A DNA stretch of 64,000 bases from Deinococcus sp. HSC-46F16 (lineage in GTDB: Bacteria; Deinococcota; Deinococci; Deinococcales; Deinococcaceae), in assembly GCF_024171495.1 (NCBI RefSeq), contig NZ_JALJZW010000007.1, positions 62,001 through 126,000 on the forward strand, in the 5' to 3' direction. Shown in pieces: positions 38,405 through 47,103 of this stretch. Under the pieces are notes generated by a model, which was given only the letters and a program-made list of their open reading frames with translations, did no database searches and had not been told where the DNA came from. Numbering within the stretch: the first letter of the stretch is position 1; the number at the start of each line of letters is the position of its first letter. The position numbers and the translations under genes are program-made.

Positions 38405-38799
38405 TCGTCGTCATCCCAGTCGAGGTCAGGGACGGGGGTGGTCTCGCGCTCGCGCTGCTCGGCCAGCAGGCCGGACTGATTGCGGGTGGGCTTGCTCCCG
38501 GCGGCCAGTGCCCGGCCCGCCTTCCAGTAGCGGTAGCAGGTGGTACGGGCGAGGCCGCTTTTCTCGCTGAGCCAGGTGGTGAAGTCGCCGGTCAGCCCGT
38601 GGCGCAGGAAGTCGAGGCGCAGGGCGTAGGCGGCGCGGGAGAGGGCGACGACGCGGGCGCGGCCCACACCGGGGACGCGGGGCAACTCGGCGGCGCGGCG
38701 CTCCAGGGCCGCGATGTCCTGGGCGGTCACGCGGGCACCTTTGCGGCCTTCGGGGTCAATTCCACTTTGGAACAAGTCGCGCTTCTTCACCAAGGTCAA
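38401..38799 (-). CDS. HTH protein upstream of terS, paralogue of 39971-40552
   Basis: A 132-aa basic protein with a block AAYALRLDFLRHGLTGDFTTW, then LARTTCYRYWKAGRALAAGS, a likely DNA-binding helix-turn-helix. The same block occurs in the 193-aa protein at 39971. Start uncertain: TTG 38799 has GGAGG at good distance and overlaps the upstream stop (TTGA), while GTG 38790 falls at +1/+2 of late motif P7. Its slot, just before terS, is where many siphophages keep the late-gene activator (ArpU/RinA class). Confidence 0.7.
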   Translation of the reverse strand: MTLVKKRDLFQSGIDPEGRKGARVTAQDIAALERRAAELPRVPGVGRARVVALSRAAYALRLDFLRHGLTGDFTTWLSEKSGLARTTCYRYWKAGRALAAGSKPTRNQSGLLAEQRERETTPVPDLDWDDDE

Positions 38800-39041
38800 T
38801 CTGCCGCCTCCTCTGACACCCGGACGGGGTGACGCGTGCTGCTCCGGCGGGCGCGGCGACCGTTGCGGGTCCAGAAGCGGACGTTCTCGCCTTCGAGCAT
38901 GGCGAGCCATTCTTCTTCCGGCACCCCGGCGCGGATGGCAGCGTCGGGGCTGGTGAAGGTCTTGCCGGGGTTGCCCCGCAGAAAAGCCCGCGCGGCGCGG
39001 GCGGCGGGCTGGTTGTGGGGGTCCTTGGGCTTGTAGGACAC
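38796..39041 (-). CDS. Small basic protein, 81 aa
   Basis: An 81-aa protein (SYKPKDPHNQPAARAARAFL... TFTSPDAAIRAGVPEEEWLA... VRFWTRNGRRARRSS) with a possible helix-turn-helix and a basic C-terminus. GTG start with GGAGG about 8 bases upstream. Unrecognised; DNA binding is plausible. Confidence 0.65.
   Translation of the reverse strand: MSYKPKDPHNQPAARAARAFLRGNPGKTFTSPDAAIRAGVPEEEWLAMLEGENVRFWTRNGRRARRSSTRHPVRVSEEAAD
38798..38824 (-). promoter_or_regulatory. Late promoter motif P7 (terminase unit)
   Basis: CCGGGTGTCA (38823-38814), ten bases, CAGATT (38803-38798). Weakest copy: the base before CCGGG differs and it lies inside the 3' end of the 81-aa gene. Still at the right place to drive the HTH gene and terminase. 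Confidence 0.45.
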
Positions 39042-39065
39042 GGGGGAAACCTCCGGGGGCGCAGG

Positions 39066-39359
39066 CTAGGCGAGGGGGCCGACCGCGATCTGACGGCGGT
39101 GGTAGGCGGTGAGGGGCAGAGCCGTGACGATGACGCGGGCGCGTTGGTCCCAGACGGCGAGGATGGGGCGGCGGGCGTAGCGCAGCTCGATCAGCACGCG
39201 GGTCTCGTCGGCCCAGCCGAGGACGAGGCGGCAGGGGTGGCGGCCGGTGGCAAGGGCGTGGCAGAGGCGGGCGTACTCGTGCTCGGTGATGCGGACCCGG
39301 TAGCGCTGCCACAGGCGCTTGCGGACGTGGCGGTAGGGGGAGTGATGGTCACGGGGCAT
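39066..39359 (-). CDS. Small basic phage protein, 97 aa
   Basis: Arg/His-rich protein (HVRKRLWQRYRVRITEHEY... ELRYARRPILAVWDQRARV). Predicted alpha/beta fold. The start overlaps the VRR-NUC gene by eleven bases. Position and composition suggest a nucleic-acid-related role; family not recognised. Confidence 0.65.
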   Translation of the reverse strand: MPRDHHSPYRHVRKRLWQRYRVRITEHEYARLCHALATGRHPCRLVLGWADETRVLIELRYARRPILAVWDQRARVIVTALPLTAYHRRQIAVGPLA

Positions 39360-39702
39360 AACCCACCCGGACGCCCAGGGCGGCGAGGGCTTCTTCCCGG
39401 CTGGTGACGACGTGGACGGGGAGGCCGCAGACGGTCAGCTCCTGGTGGCGCTCGTGTTGGGCGGCGCTGAGCTTGCCGGTCTTGGGCCGCTTGACCTCCA
39501 GCCAGACGGCGCGGCCCCCGGCGAAGACGTACAGGTCGGGGATGCCCTTGGTGGCCCAGACCTGCCCGCCCCGGCTGCTGCCCTTGAACAGTTCCCAGAC
39601 CGTGAAGCCCTGGCCCTTGAGAGCCTGCACGATCTGGGCCTGGATGGTGGATTCAAGGGGCTCGCCGTCCTGCTTGCTGACTCGGGGAGCGCGGCGGGTC
39701 AC
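39349..39702 (-). CDS. VRR-NUC domain nuclease
   Basis: A 117-aa PD-(D/E)XK nuclease of the VRR-NUC type, found in phages as a stand-alone structure-specific endonuclease or Holliday-junction-resolvase-like enzyme. Motifs in order: E in LESTIQAQIVQAL, then ATKGIPDLYVF (catalytic D), VWLEVKRPKTGK (E-x-K) and the Q of SAAQHERH. It lies in the replication/recombination operon and may resolve concatemer intermediates produced by the Bet recombinase. Confidence 0.88.
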   Translation of the reverse strand: MTRRAPRVSKQDGEPLESTIQAQIVQALKGQGFTVWELFKGSSRGGQVWATKGIPDLYVFAGGRAVWLEVKRPKTGKLSAAQHERHQELTVCGLPVHVVTSREEALAALGVRVGYAP

Positions 39703-39974
39703 AGGGCCACCTTGCGCAGCACGCCGCTGGGCACGATGGCCGTGTGACCGTCCAACCAGCGCACCAACACGTTGGCGGGCTTCGCCCCAGCACGCGGGAC
39801 GGTCACCACAGTGCAGGTGGTGCCGCGCCGGGTATCGTCGCCCTTACCGATTGCGGCGCTGTAGCGGTAGGTCTGACCCTCAGTGAGCCAGCGGTACTTA
39901 GCGGGAGGCCGCCAGTGCTGGCACCTGTTCCAGTGGCGACCATCATGAAACCCGCAGCAGCGGCACTGCTTCAC
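39699..39974 (-). CDS. Cys-rich small protein, 91 aa
   Basis: N-terminal metal-site-like cluster KQCRCCGFHDGRHWNRC, then a small beta domain (YRYSAAIGKGD... TTCTVVTVP... NVLVRWLDGHTAIVPSGVL) reminiscent of SH3-like folds. Probably a zinc-binding nucleic-acid protein. Overlaps both neighbours by four bases. Confidence 0.65.
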   Translation of the reverse strand: MKQCRCCGFHDGRHWNRCQHWRPPAKYRWLTEGQTYRYSAAIGKGDDTRRGTTCTVVTVPRAGAKPANVLVRWLDGHTAIVPSGVLRKVAL

Positions 39975-40552
39975 GCCTCGCTCCCTTCCGTCGTCTTCCG
40001 GTACGCCTGCACGATCCCGGCGAGCGTTTCATCTGAAACCGTCAGGAAGGCCCGGAACACCAGCTCGTCGCGCTCGGCGGGGGGCAGGTGTTCCAGGCCC
40101 AGGGCGCCGAGGCGCTGCTGTACCTGCTGGCGAAGCTGGGCAGCATCGGCGGTCATGCGGCGGCCCACGCTGCCCGTGTCGAGCTGCTGGGCCAGGTCAC
40201 GGATGGTGTGCTGCTGGAGGGCGGTGTTGACCTCGGCGAGCGTGGCGCCGTTGTCGAGGGCGCGGGCCGCGTCCACGAGGTCGCCCTGATCGGTGGTGGC
40301 GGTGCTGCCGAGGTGCAGGGCGTACCCGGCTCTCCACGCACGCCACGCGGTCGTGCGCGAGAGGCCCGCGTGCTTGGCCAGGGTGGTGCTGAAGTCGCCC
40401 GAGTGACCGGCGGCGGTCCAGCGCAGGTAGAGGGCGTAGGCTTCGCGGGCGCGGTCGCTCAGGCTGCGCTGGGAGGCGCGGTAGGACTCGCCCCAGGCGG
40501 CCATCCGCTGTTCCAGGGTGGGGGCGCGGACTTCGAGCTGCTGGCCGGTCAC
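39971..40552 (-). CDS. HTH regulatory protein, paralogue of the gene before terS
   Basis: A 193-aa protein. Its middle (REAYALYLRWTAAGHSGDF, then LSRTTAWRAWRAGYALHLGS) matches the block in the 132-aa protein at 38401. A helical C-terminal part follows (DLVDAARALDNGATLAEV... LRQQVQQRLGAL). Candidate transcription factor or replication-linked DNA-binding protein. GTG start overlapping a nine-codon frame (MTHLIEVAA) that ends in TGA at the start, which may couple translation. Confidence 0.7.
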   Translation of the reverse strand: MTGQQLEVRAPTLEQRMAAWGESYRASQRSLSDRAREAYALYLRWTAAGHSGDFSTTLAKHAGLSRTTAWRAWRAGYALHLGSTATTDQGDLVDAARALDNGATLAEVNTALQQHTIRDLAQQLDTGSVGRRMTADAAQLRQQVQQRLGALGLEHLPPAERDELVFRAFLTVSDETLAGIVQAYRKTTEGSEA

Positions 40553-40647
40553 GCAGCCACCTCAATCAGGTGAGTCATCCCCCGCCCGACCACCCAACCA
40601 CGCAACTTTGTGCGCCGCGATCCTTGCGGGACCCCTACGATGCAGCC

Positions 40648-40794
40648 ATGAAGCGTTTGCTGCCGCTGGCCCTTTTGGCTTTGCTTTTGAGTGCGTGCTC
40701 GGGCACCCGACCTTCCTTGCCGGGGCCTGGATGCCATGTGCAACCGGATGGCTTCATGCTGTGTGGAGACCCCCCACCAGTTCCGCCGCAATGA
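40648..40794 (+). CDS. Tiny lipoprotein (moron) on the opposite strand, 48 aa
   Basis: MKRLLPLALLALLLSAC is a clean lipoprotein signal with lipobox LSAC (Cys17). The mature peptide is only 32 residues, Pro-rich, with two further cysteines (GPGCHVQPDGFMLCGD). A TACGAT box exactly six bases before the ATG gives a leaderless host-type promoter; no clear -35. It is the only rightward gene inside the leftward block. Expression in the lysogen is likely; function unknown. Confidence 0.65.
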   Translation: MKRLLPLALLALLLSACSGTRPSLPGPGCHVQPDGFMLCGDPPPVPPQ

Positions 40795-40841
40795 CAGGAC
40801 GCCCACCTGAAGGCCCCGGAAACCGTCTATATCGGCTTGCC

Positions 40842-42202
<1,361 letters not shown>

Positions 42203-42206
<4 letters not shown>

Positions 42207-42463
42207 TGCCCCTCACCCGCCTTGGCCTTGGGCTGCACCTCGGTCATCAGGAAGCGGTGCCGGGTGCCCCAGTTCTCGCCCCGCTCATGCTTCTCGACGT
42301 GCCACTCGCCCTCGCGCTTCGGATTGGGGCGGGCGTAGTGGAAGCGCCCGGCCAGGATGTGCGCGACCTGATCGGCGGCGATGCGCTCGTTCTCGGCCCG
42401 TACCCAGAACACCGGGCCGTTGTGCGGCAGCGCCACCCGGAACGTCTTGCGGCTGCCGGTCAC
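42203..42463 (-). CDS. Small protein between initiator and DnaB, 86 aa
   Basis: Basic protein (TGSRKTFRVALPHNGPVFWV... GRFHYARPNPKREGEWHVEKH) with GTG start overlapping the initiator stop (GTGA). Its place between initiator and helicase genes could suit a helicase loader or accessory factor, but it lacks an AAA+ core and no family is recognised. Confidence 0.65.
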
Positions 42464-43587
42464 GACACCACCGCCCACTCCGCAACTACAGCGTCGGGCA
42501 CGTCCAGCGGCGCGGCGGCCTCCTCGAAGATCACCAGGCCGTAGGCGACCTCCTCCACCGTCCAGGTCTGCCCATCCGGAGCGCGGCGGCGCTCGCCGGG
42601 GGTGCAGGTCGGCTCGCCGAACGCGCGGCGGGTCTCGTCGACGTTCTGCTGTTTCGCGTCCTGCACGACCTTCGCGCGGTCCATGCGGGCTTCCAGGGCG
42701 AGGTACGGGTGCGCGAAACTGCCCGCCACGACGATCTCGCGGGCGTGCTGGCGCAGTTCCTCGATGAGGCCCCCGCGCACCCACTCGGCGAACTGGGCGA
42801 TCTGCGCATCCTGGGCGGCGCGGTTGCGGCTGAGGGCCGGATTGCCGCGCAGCCAGTTCGCCCACACGTCCCAGGCTCCGGCGTTGCTGAGCGCGTCCTG
42901 AGCGGCGCGGTAGCCAAGCGGCGCGGCGGCGGGCGGAACAGTTTCAGAGTCAGTCACGTCTTCGGTTTCCTCGTGCTGGTGAGCGGTTTGTTCCTGTGAA
43001 GGGGAAGGCGTCTCAGCCCTGGCCCCGCCAGGGGCCGCGCCGTTAGGCGCTTGCGGTGCCGTCTCTGCGATGCTCCCCCCAGCAACAACACCCGTCCCCG
43101 GCGTGGCCGCGCCATACAGGTCAGAGACGTAGGTGTTGGTGGTGTCTTCTTTCTTCTTTCCTTCTGTTCCTTCTTTAGGGGTCGGAGATTCGCCGTGCTG
43201 GACGGCCTCGGCGAGGGTCGAAAATTCGGATTTCCGAACGGGTTTCCGAGCGGATTCCCGAACGGGTTTCCGGGCGGCGGGCGAGTCGGCCCAACTCCAC
43301 AGGTCCCCCTGCTGGGCGGCCAGCCCCAGGTCGGCGAGGCGGCTCAGCGCCTCACGGGTCTGGGTGGCTCCCCGGCGGCTGAAGGTCGCCACCTCGCCCC
43401 AGTGGACCGGGCGCATGTGGCGGTGCTTGAGCAGACACAGCGCGGGCTTGAGCAGCGCGTTGGGCAGGTCCGCGAGCACTTCGAGGTCGGTGGCGTTGTC
43501 CAGGCGCGTGAACGACGCGGGCTTGGCGGGCTGCTGTTCCTGGGGCACCGTGGGCGCCGGGAACTTGATGGTCTTGGCGGCCGTCAT
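42460..43587 (-). CDS. Replication initiator (lambda O / replisome-organiser type)
   Basis: A 375-aa protein. The N-terminal winged helix (ALCLLKHRHMRPVHWGEVATF, then RRGATQTREALSRLADLGL) spans about residues 47-92. A low-complexity linker follows, containing the repeated ARKPVRES/ARKPVRKS encoded by tandem iterons. The C-terminal domain (NAGAWDVWANWLRGNP... EWVRGGLIEELRQHAREIV) resembles replisome-organiser C-domains. It probably binds the iterons in its own gene and recruits the phage DnaB. Starts on the upstream stop (ATGA). Confidence 0.75.
   Translation of the reverse strand: MTAAKTIKFPAPTVPQEQQPAKPASFTRLDNATDLEVLADLPNALLKPALCLLKHRHMRPVHWGEVATFSRRGATQTREALSRLADLGLAAQQGDLWSWADSPAARKPVRESARKPVRKSEFSTLAEAVQHGESPTPKEGTEGKKKEDTTNTYVSDLYGAATPGTGVVAGGSIAETAPQAPNGAAPGGARAETPSPSQEQTAHQHEETEDVTDSETVPPAAAPLGYRAAQDALSNAGAWDVWANWLRGNPALSRNRAAQDAQIAQFAEWVRGGLIEELRQHAREIVVAGSFAHPYLALEARMDRAKVVQDAKQQNVDETRRAFGEPTCTPGERRRAPDGQTWTVEEVAYGLVIFEEAAAPLDVPDAVVAEWAVVS
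43149..43180. other. Candidate DNA-unwinding element beside the iterons
   Basis: A T/C-rich tract on the plus strand (TCTTCTTTCTTCTTTCCTTC and on), in a region otherwise very GC-rich. It lies on the downstream side of the iterons with respect to the initiator gene, as the A/T-rich half of lambda ori does. Confidence 0.4.
43228..43275. repeat. Four tandem 12-bp iterons inside the initiator gene (candidate replication origin)
   Basis: GGATTTCCGAAC (43228-43239), GGGTTTCCGAGC (43240-43251), GGATTCCCGAAC (43252-43263), GGGTTTCCGGGC (43264-43275): head-to-tail copies of GGRTTYCCGRRC with no gaps. Confidence 0.65.
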
Positions 43588-43787
43588 GCGGGCACCGCCT
43601 GCCGGACCTCGGCCGCCGCGGCTTCGCCGTAACGGTTGGCGAGGGCCGTCAGCATCACCGCCCGGTGGTGATCGGTCAGTCCGCGCAGTTGGTCAATCCA
43701 GAACACCCGCAGGTCGGGCGTGAACTCCGGCGGGATGTGAGAGGGAGGGGGCCGCAGCCCCCCCGCCTCAGTCCGCGGCGGGCGCAT
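43584..43787 (-). CDS. Small protein upstream of the initiator, 67 aa
   Basis: A 67-aa protein with a Pro-rich start and a helical C-terminal half (VFWIDQLRGLTDHHRAVMLTAL, ending AEVRQAVPA). Overlaps the preceding gene by twenty bases and the initiator by four. Unrecognised. Confidence 0.6.
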   Translation of the reverse strand: MRPPRTEAGGLRPPPSHIPPEFTPDLRVFWIDQLRGLTDHHRAVMLTALANRYGEAAAAEVRQAVPA

Positions 43788-44673
43788 GGCCCTCGCCTCC
43801 CGTCACCTGTGCCCACACGTCCGCCAGCGCCTCAGTGCCTTGAAGCTCATCCCAGTGCCGCGCGATGAGCTGTCGCCACTCGGCGGCGTCTTCCTCGTCG
43901 GTGCTCTTGGGGTCATCCCAGGAGCTGGCGTCGTACCCCGCCTCCTCCAGCAAGGCCGAGAGCTGCGCCATCGAGCAGCGGGCCAGGAACGTGGTAACCA
44001 CCTTGACTCGGTCCTGCACCTGCTTCAGCAGGTCCGTCCCGTTCAGGACGTGCAGGACCGGGAGCAGCCTCCTGCGTGCCTCCTCCTGCTCCACGTCGGT
44101 CGCCGCTGCGGGCAGCGCAGGCAGGTTCAGGGCCGCCAGCAGGTCCGCCAGCACCTCGGGACCACAGACGGCCAGCAACTCACGGGCCGTGGTCTCCCAG
44201 TCCTGAAACTCGGCTTCCACGACCTCCGGCGCGGGCAGCGCGAGCACTTCCTTCGGCGCGTTCAGCACGCCCGCCGCCACTGGCTCGGGCTGAGGTTCCT
44301 CGAAGAGGCCGGGGCCGTCCTGCATCTCGCGCACCTGCACGATCAGGGCCAGTTCGTAGGTGACGTGGTCGAACAGCTCGGTGAGGTTGTCGTGCGAGTT
44401 GTGCCACTTCTCCAGCGAGGCGACCGGCACGAAGTCCTTCATCTTGCTGCCCTTGGAGGTGAAGGCCAGCTTCCGGAACTCGCCGTCCTCGCGGTCCGTG
44501 ACCTGCACGGTGAAGGTCACGTCCTTGCTGCCCTGGGCCTCGTGGGCAGCACGCAGGAACTCCAGCGCCTCGGCGGGCACCTGGACATCGAGCAGGCTGA
44601 TCAGGTCGTCTTTGGGGTTGTACTTGGTCTCGGTGCGGTGGGCGCGGACGGGGTAGTGCTGGGTCTGTTTCAT
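43768..44673 (-). CDS. Early-operon protein, 301 aa
   Basis: An acidic protein (KQTQHYPVRAHRTETKYNPK... EALEFLRAAHEAQGS). The first ~110 residues look alpha/beta with a TFTVQVTDREDGEFRKLAF strand set; the rest is helical and Ala/Glu/Leu-rich. It follows bet across a terminator. It may be a DNA-metabolism factor, but no catalytic motif is visible and I do not assign a family. Confidence 0.65.
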   Translation of the reverse strand: MKQTQHYPVRAHRTETKYNPKDDLISLLDVQVPAEALEFLRAAHEAQGSKDVTFTVQVTDREDGEFRKLAFTSKGSKMKDFVPVASLEKWHNSHDNLTELFDHVTYELALIVQVREMQDGPGLFEEPQPEPVAAGVLNAPKEVLALPAPEVVEAEFQDWETTARELLAVCGPEVLADLLAALNLPALPAAATDVEQEEARRRLLPVLHVLNGTDLLKQVQDRVKVVTTFLARCSMAQLSALLEEAGYDASSWDDPKSTDEEDAAEWRQLIARHWDELQGTEALADVWAQVTGGEGHAPAAD

Positions 44674-44703
44674 CTGGAACCTCGGTGGCGGGGGGACGGA
44701 AGG

Positions 44704-44733
44704 GGAAGGCCCGCCCCGGCGGAGCGGGCGGGC
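44704..44733 (-). terminator. Hairpin after bet
   Basis: Perfect 8-bp stem GCCCGCCC/GGGCGGGC (44709-44716 with 44726-44733) and a minus-strand tail CTTCCCCTTCC. Possibly a leaky terminator reducing downstream replication gene expression. Confidence 0.5.
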
Positions 44734-44736
44734 AGG

Positions 44737-45918
44737 TCAGAAGGGCAGAATCTTCTTCTGGGCTTCGACGAAGACGGCAGCGGCCTCGTGGTTGTCCCAG
44801 CCGCTGAACATGTCGAGGAGGCCCTGGGCCTGCTCGTCGGTGAGGTCCTTGGTGCCCACGGGCCGGTCGCTGCTGGTCAGGTAGCCCCACAGCACCGCCC
44901 GGTCGTCACTGGTGGTCGCCCCGGTGCGGGCAGCGCACTGTGCGAGGGCCTGACGCTGGGCGCTGCTGGCGAGCACTTCCGCCTCGGCGGTCTGCACGGG
45001 GGCTGCTTCCTGGGGCTGCTGAGCGGCCTGCTCGCGCTGGGCCTTGAGGGCCGCGCCCCAGTCCTCGAGGTTCCGCATGGCGGCCTCGGCATTCTCGTCG
45101 CTCTCGCGCCAGGGGGCGAGTTCGGTCAGGCGGGCGTCTACCTGCTCGCCGGTCACGCCGTACTTCTTCAGCGCTTCCCGGCGGGCGGCGAGCTTGGGAC
45201 TGTAGTGGTGCATCCGGGCGCTCACGGCGTCGGTCTCGGTCGTCTGGGGCTGCACGCCCGCCGCCTGGGCCACCTCGCGGGTCACGTCGGCGCGGCGGGC
45301 CTGGGGAGCGGTGGGCGCCGGAGCCGCGTTGTCCGCCTGGGCCATCTCCTCGGAGGTGTAGAGCCCGCTCATGTCCTGCGGGAACGCCTTGCGCAGGGCC
45401 AGCGCCTCGGCCACCTTCGCCAGCATCAGGTCGGGCATCTTCGACCACATCGGGCCGGGCTTCCCGTCCTTGTTCGTCTGTACGTAGCTGTCCCACCGCG
45501 CCACCGCCCACAGCGGCTCGCGGAAATCCGAGCGCAGCACGCCCACCTTCGCGGCGGCGGGCGGAGTGCTTTCCAGCCACACCTCACGCCACACGCCATC
45601 CTTGGCGCACCACAGCGGCCCCACCTGCCCGGCATACTTGCCGCTGCGCTCGGCGATCAGCCGCAGTCCGTCAATGCTGACCTGCACGCCCATGACCTCG
45701 CGGCGCTCTTTGTTGTCCCAGCGCTTGATGGCGTAAATCTGCCGGGCGAAGGGGTCCAGGCCGGTGCGGTTGCACTGCTGCACGAAGAGGCTCAGCTCGT
45801 CGTCGGTCGCGCCTTTGGCGATGGTGCGCTTCACGAGGTCGATCTGGTCCCGGCTCAGCCCTTGGGACGGCATGGCGAGGGGCATGGGGTCGGAACGGAC
45901 GTGTTCAATGGCGGTCAT
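44737..45918 (-). CDS. bet: Phage recombination protein Bet (RecT/Redbeta superfamily)
   Basis: A 393-aa single-strand annealing protein. The core (residues ~15-200) shows the Bet signature: [54 protein letters not shown], and [21 protein letters not shown] long, Gln/Ala-rich extension follows. It anneals complementary strands during phage recombination and usually works with an exonuclease; none of the lambda Exo or RecE type is seen, though the VRR-NUC protein is in the same operon. Start overlaps the upstream stop (ATGA). Confidence 0.92.
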   Translation of the reverse strand: MTAIEHVRSDPMPLAMPSQGLSRDQIDLVKRTIAKGATDDELSLFVQQCNRTGLDPFARQIYAIKRWDNKERREVMGVQVSIDGLRLIAERSGKYAGQVGPLWCAKDGVWREVWLESTPPAAAKVGVLRSDFREPLWAVARWDSYVQTNKDGKPGPMWSKMPDLMLAKVAEALALRKAFPQDMSGLYTSEEMAQADNAAPAPTAPQARRADVTREVAQAAGVQPQTTETDAVSARMHHYSPKLAARREALKKYGVTGEQVDARLTELAPWRESDENAEAAMRNLEDWGAALKAQREQAAQQPQEAAPVQTAEAEVLASSAQRQALAQCAARTGATTSDDRAVLWGYLTSSDRPVGTKDLTDEQAQGLLDMFSGWDNHEAAAVFVEAQKKILPF

Positions 45919-46142
45919 GCGGTCACCTCGGCGGCCACGGCGTCCTGAAGGCGCCGGGTGAGAAAGAGCGCCGCCCACGCCCCGCCGACTTCCGGCAGGA
46001 CGATCAGGAGGCGCAGCGGGTCGGCGGTCATGGCGTGGCGCAGGGCGTCTTGCCCCAGCACCAGCGCGATCAGCACCAGCGGCAGGGCCAGCAGCAGCCC
46101 CAGGGGGCCGAGGCCGAACTGCGAGCGGAGGTAGGCCCGCAT
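45915..46142 (-). CDS. Two-TM membrane protein, 75 aa
   Basis: Hydrophobic segments at about residues 13-30 ([18 protein letters not shown]) and 44-62 ([17 protein letters not shown]). Unrecognised; in an early operon it may alter the host membrane or exclude other phages. Four-base overlap with bet. Confidence 0.6.
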   Translation of the reverse strand: MRAYLRSQFGLGPLGLLLALPLVLIALVLGQDALRHAMTADPLRLLIVLPEVGGAWAALFLTRRLQDAVAAEVTA

Positions 46143-46363
46143 CAGGCGGCCCTCCGGTATTCCAGGCGGGTCACCGAGCCGTCGCGTCCGGGCACCGGCA
46201 CCTGCTCGGCCAGCCCGGCCCGCGCGAGGCGTGTCAGGACAGAGCGGACGGTGTAGGGGTTGCGCCCCATCGCCCGTGCCAGGGCGTCGGCCGTCACGGG
46301 CTGGTCACGGTGCGAGAGGGCAGCCAGCACATCGGCTTCGGTGAGGTGGGGGGCGCAGTGCAT
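46142..46363 (-). CDS. Winged-helix DNA-binding protein, 73 aa
   Basis: Residues 8-70 form a winged helix: [20 protein letters not shown], then [19 protein letters not shown] and a wing [13 protein letters not shown]. Pattern like MarR/HTH_IclR-type small regulators. ATG 46363 overlaps the stop of the 57-aa gene (ATGA); an upstream in-frame ATG would add eight residues. Confidence 0.65.
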   Translation of the reverse strand: MHCAPHLTEADVLAALSHRDQPVTADALARAMGRNPYTVRSVLTRLARAGLAEQVPVPGRDGSVTRLEYRRAA

Positions 46364-46536
46364 CAGCGGTAGCCCCCCTTCCGACACGCGCCGGTGCAGC
46401 CCGACTGCCTACACAGATCGCAGCCCTCGGGCGTGTCCATGCCGATGCTCATCCCGCCCAGGAAAGCGGCGATCACGACGGCCAGGAACACCACCGAGAT
46501 GCACACCAGTTCCCAGCCGCTCAGCTCGACGGTCAC
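46363..46536 (-). CDS. Micro-protein with one TM and a Cys cluster, 57 aa
   Basis: GTG start overlapping the upstream stop (GTGA); TGA overlapping the next ATG. One transmembrane helix (LVCISVVFLAVVIAAFLGG), then a Cys cluster GCDLCRQSGCTGACRKGG (four cysteines in eleven residues). Tight overlaps on both sides and sensible composition support it. Could bind a metal or form disulfides; function unknown. Confidence 0.6.
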   Translation of the reverse strand: MTVELSGWELVCISVVFLAVVIAAFLGGMSIGMDTPEGCDLCRQSGCTGACRKGGYR

Positions 46537-46796
46537 GCGGCCACCTCGACGTTCCCGCTCGGGGTCACGGCCGCGCCGGGGAGGGTGATGCTGACGATGA
46601 CCAGGCGCTTGCCGCTGGGGGTGCCCAGCCGCGCCACGCAGGAGGTCGCGGGCTTGAACAGCGTGGCCTTGCGGTGACCGCTCCGGAAATCCAGCCGCAA
46701 AACGCCGGGGATGCTGGCGTGTGCGGGGCCGGGCACCTGTTCCCAGATGCGCCCGTCGGCGGTGGTGAGGGTGATGGGGGCCGCGTCGTGTACCAT
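46533..46796 (-). CDS. Early protein, 87 aa
   Basis: Beta-rich small protein (APITLTTADGRIWEQVPGP... RKATLFKPATSCVARLGTP... RLVIVSITLPGAAVTPSGN). AAGGAG precedes the ATG by 8 bases. Unrecognised. The gap to the Xis-like gene holds a hairpin (arms CCCCTCCG/CGGAGGGG). Confidence 0.6.
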   Translation of the reverse strand: MVHDAAPITLTTADGRIWEQVPGPAHASIPGVLRLDFRSGHRKATLFKPATSCVARLGTPSGKRLVIVSITLPGAAVTPSGNVEVAA

Positions 46797-46863
46797 GTCT
46801 CTGTCTCCTTCCCCCCTCCGAGAGCTGTTCCAGCAGCGATGACCGGAGGGGGTTGGTGTTTGC

Positions 46864-47103
46864 TCAGGCGCTGTTTCGCGCCGTATTGCCGAGGGTCAGA
46901 TCGCCGAACCGGGTGCGCTGCGCCTCCTCACGGGTGGCGATGAAGCGCTCCAGTTCGGCGCGGCTGATGCGGACGCTCCGGGCGTCCCGGTGGCTGCTGA
47001 CGGTGAAGGCGACCAGCTCCCCGCTGGCGACGAGTTCGCGGATGAGCTTCTTGTCGCAGCGGAGTTGCTGGGCCGCCTCCTCGTAGGTGTAGGCAAGGGT
47101 CAT
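46864..47103 (-). CDS. Excisionase-like (MerR-fold) DNA-binding protein
   Basis: A 79-aa protein with the HTH_17/Xis pattern: TYEEAAQQLRCDKKLIRELV, ASGELVAFTVSSHRDARSV, and RISRAELERFIATREEA. This is the usual shape of phage excisionases and of small regulators. Start overlaps the stop of the Cro-like gene (ATGA); a perfect palindrome lies 19 bases upstream. It could direct excision with the integrase or act as an early regulator. Confidence 0.7.
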   Translation of the reverse strand: MTLAYTYEEAAQQLRCDKKLIRELVASGELVAFTVSSHRDARSVRISRAELERFIATREEAQRTRFGDLTLGNTARNSA

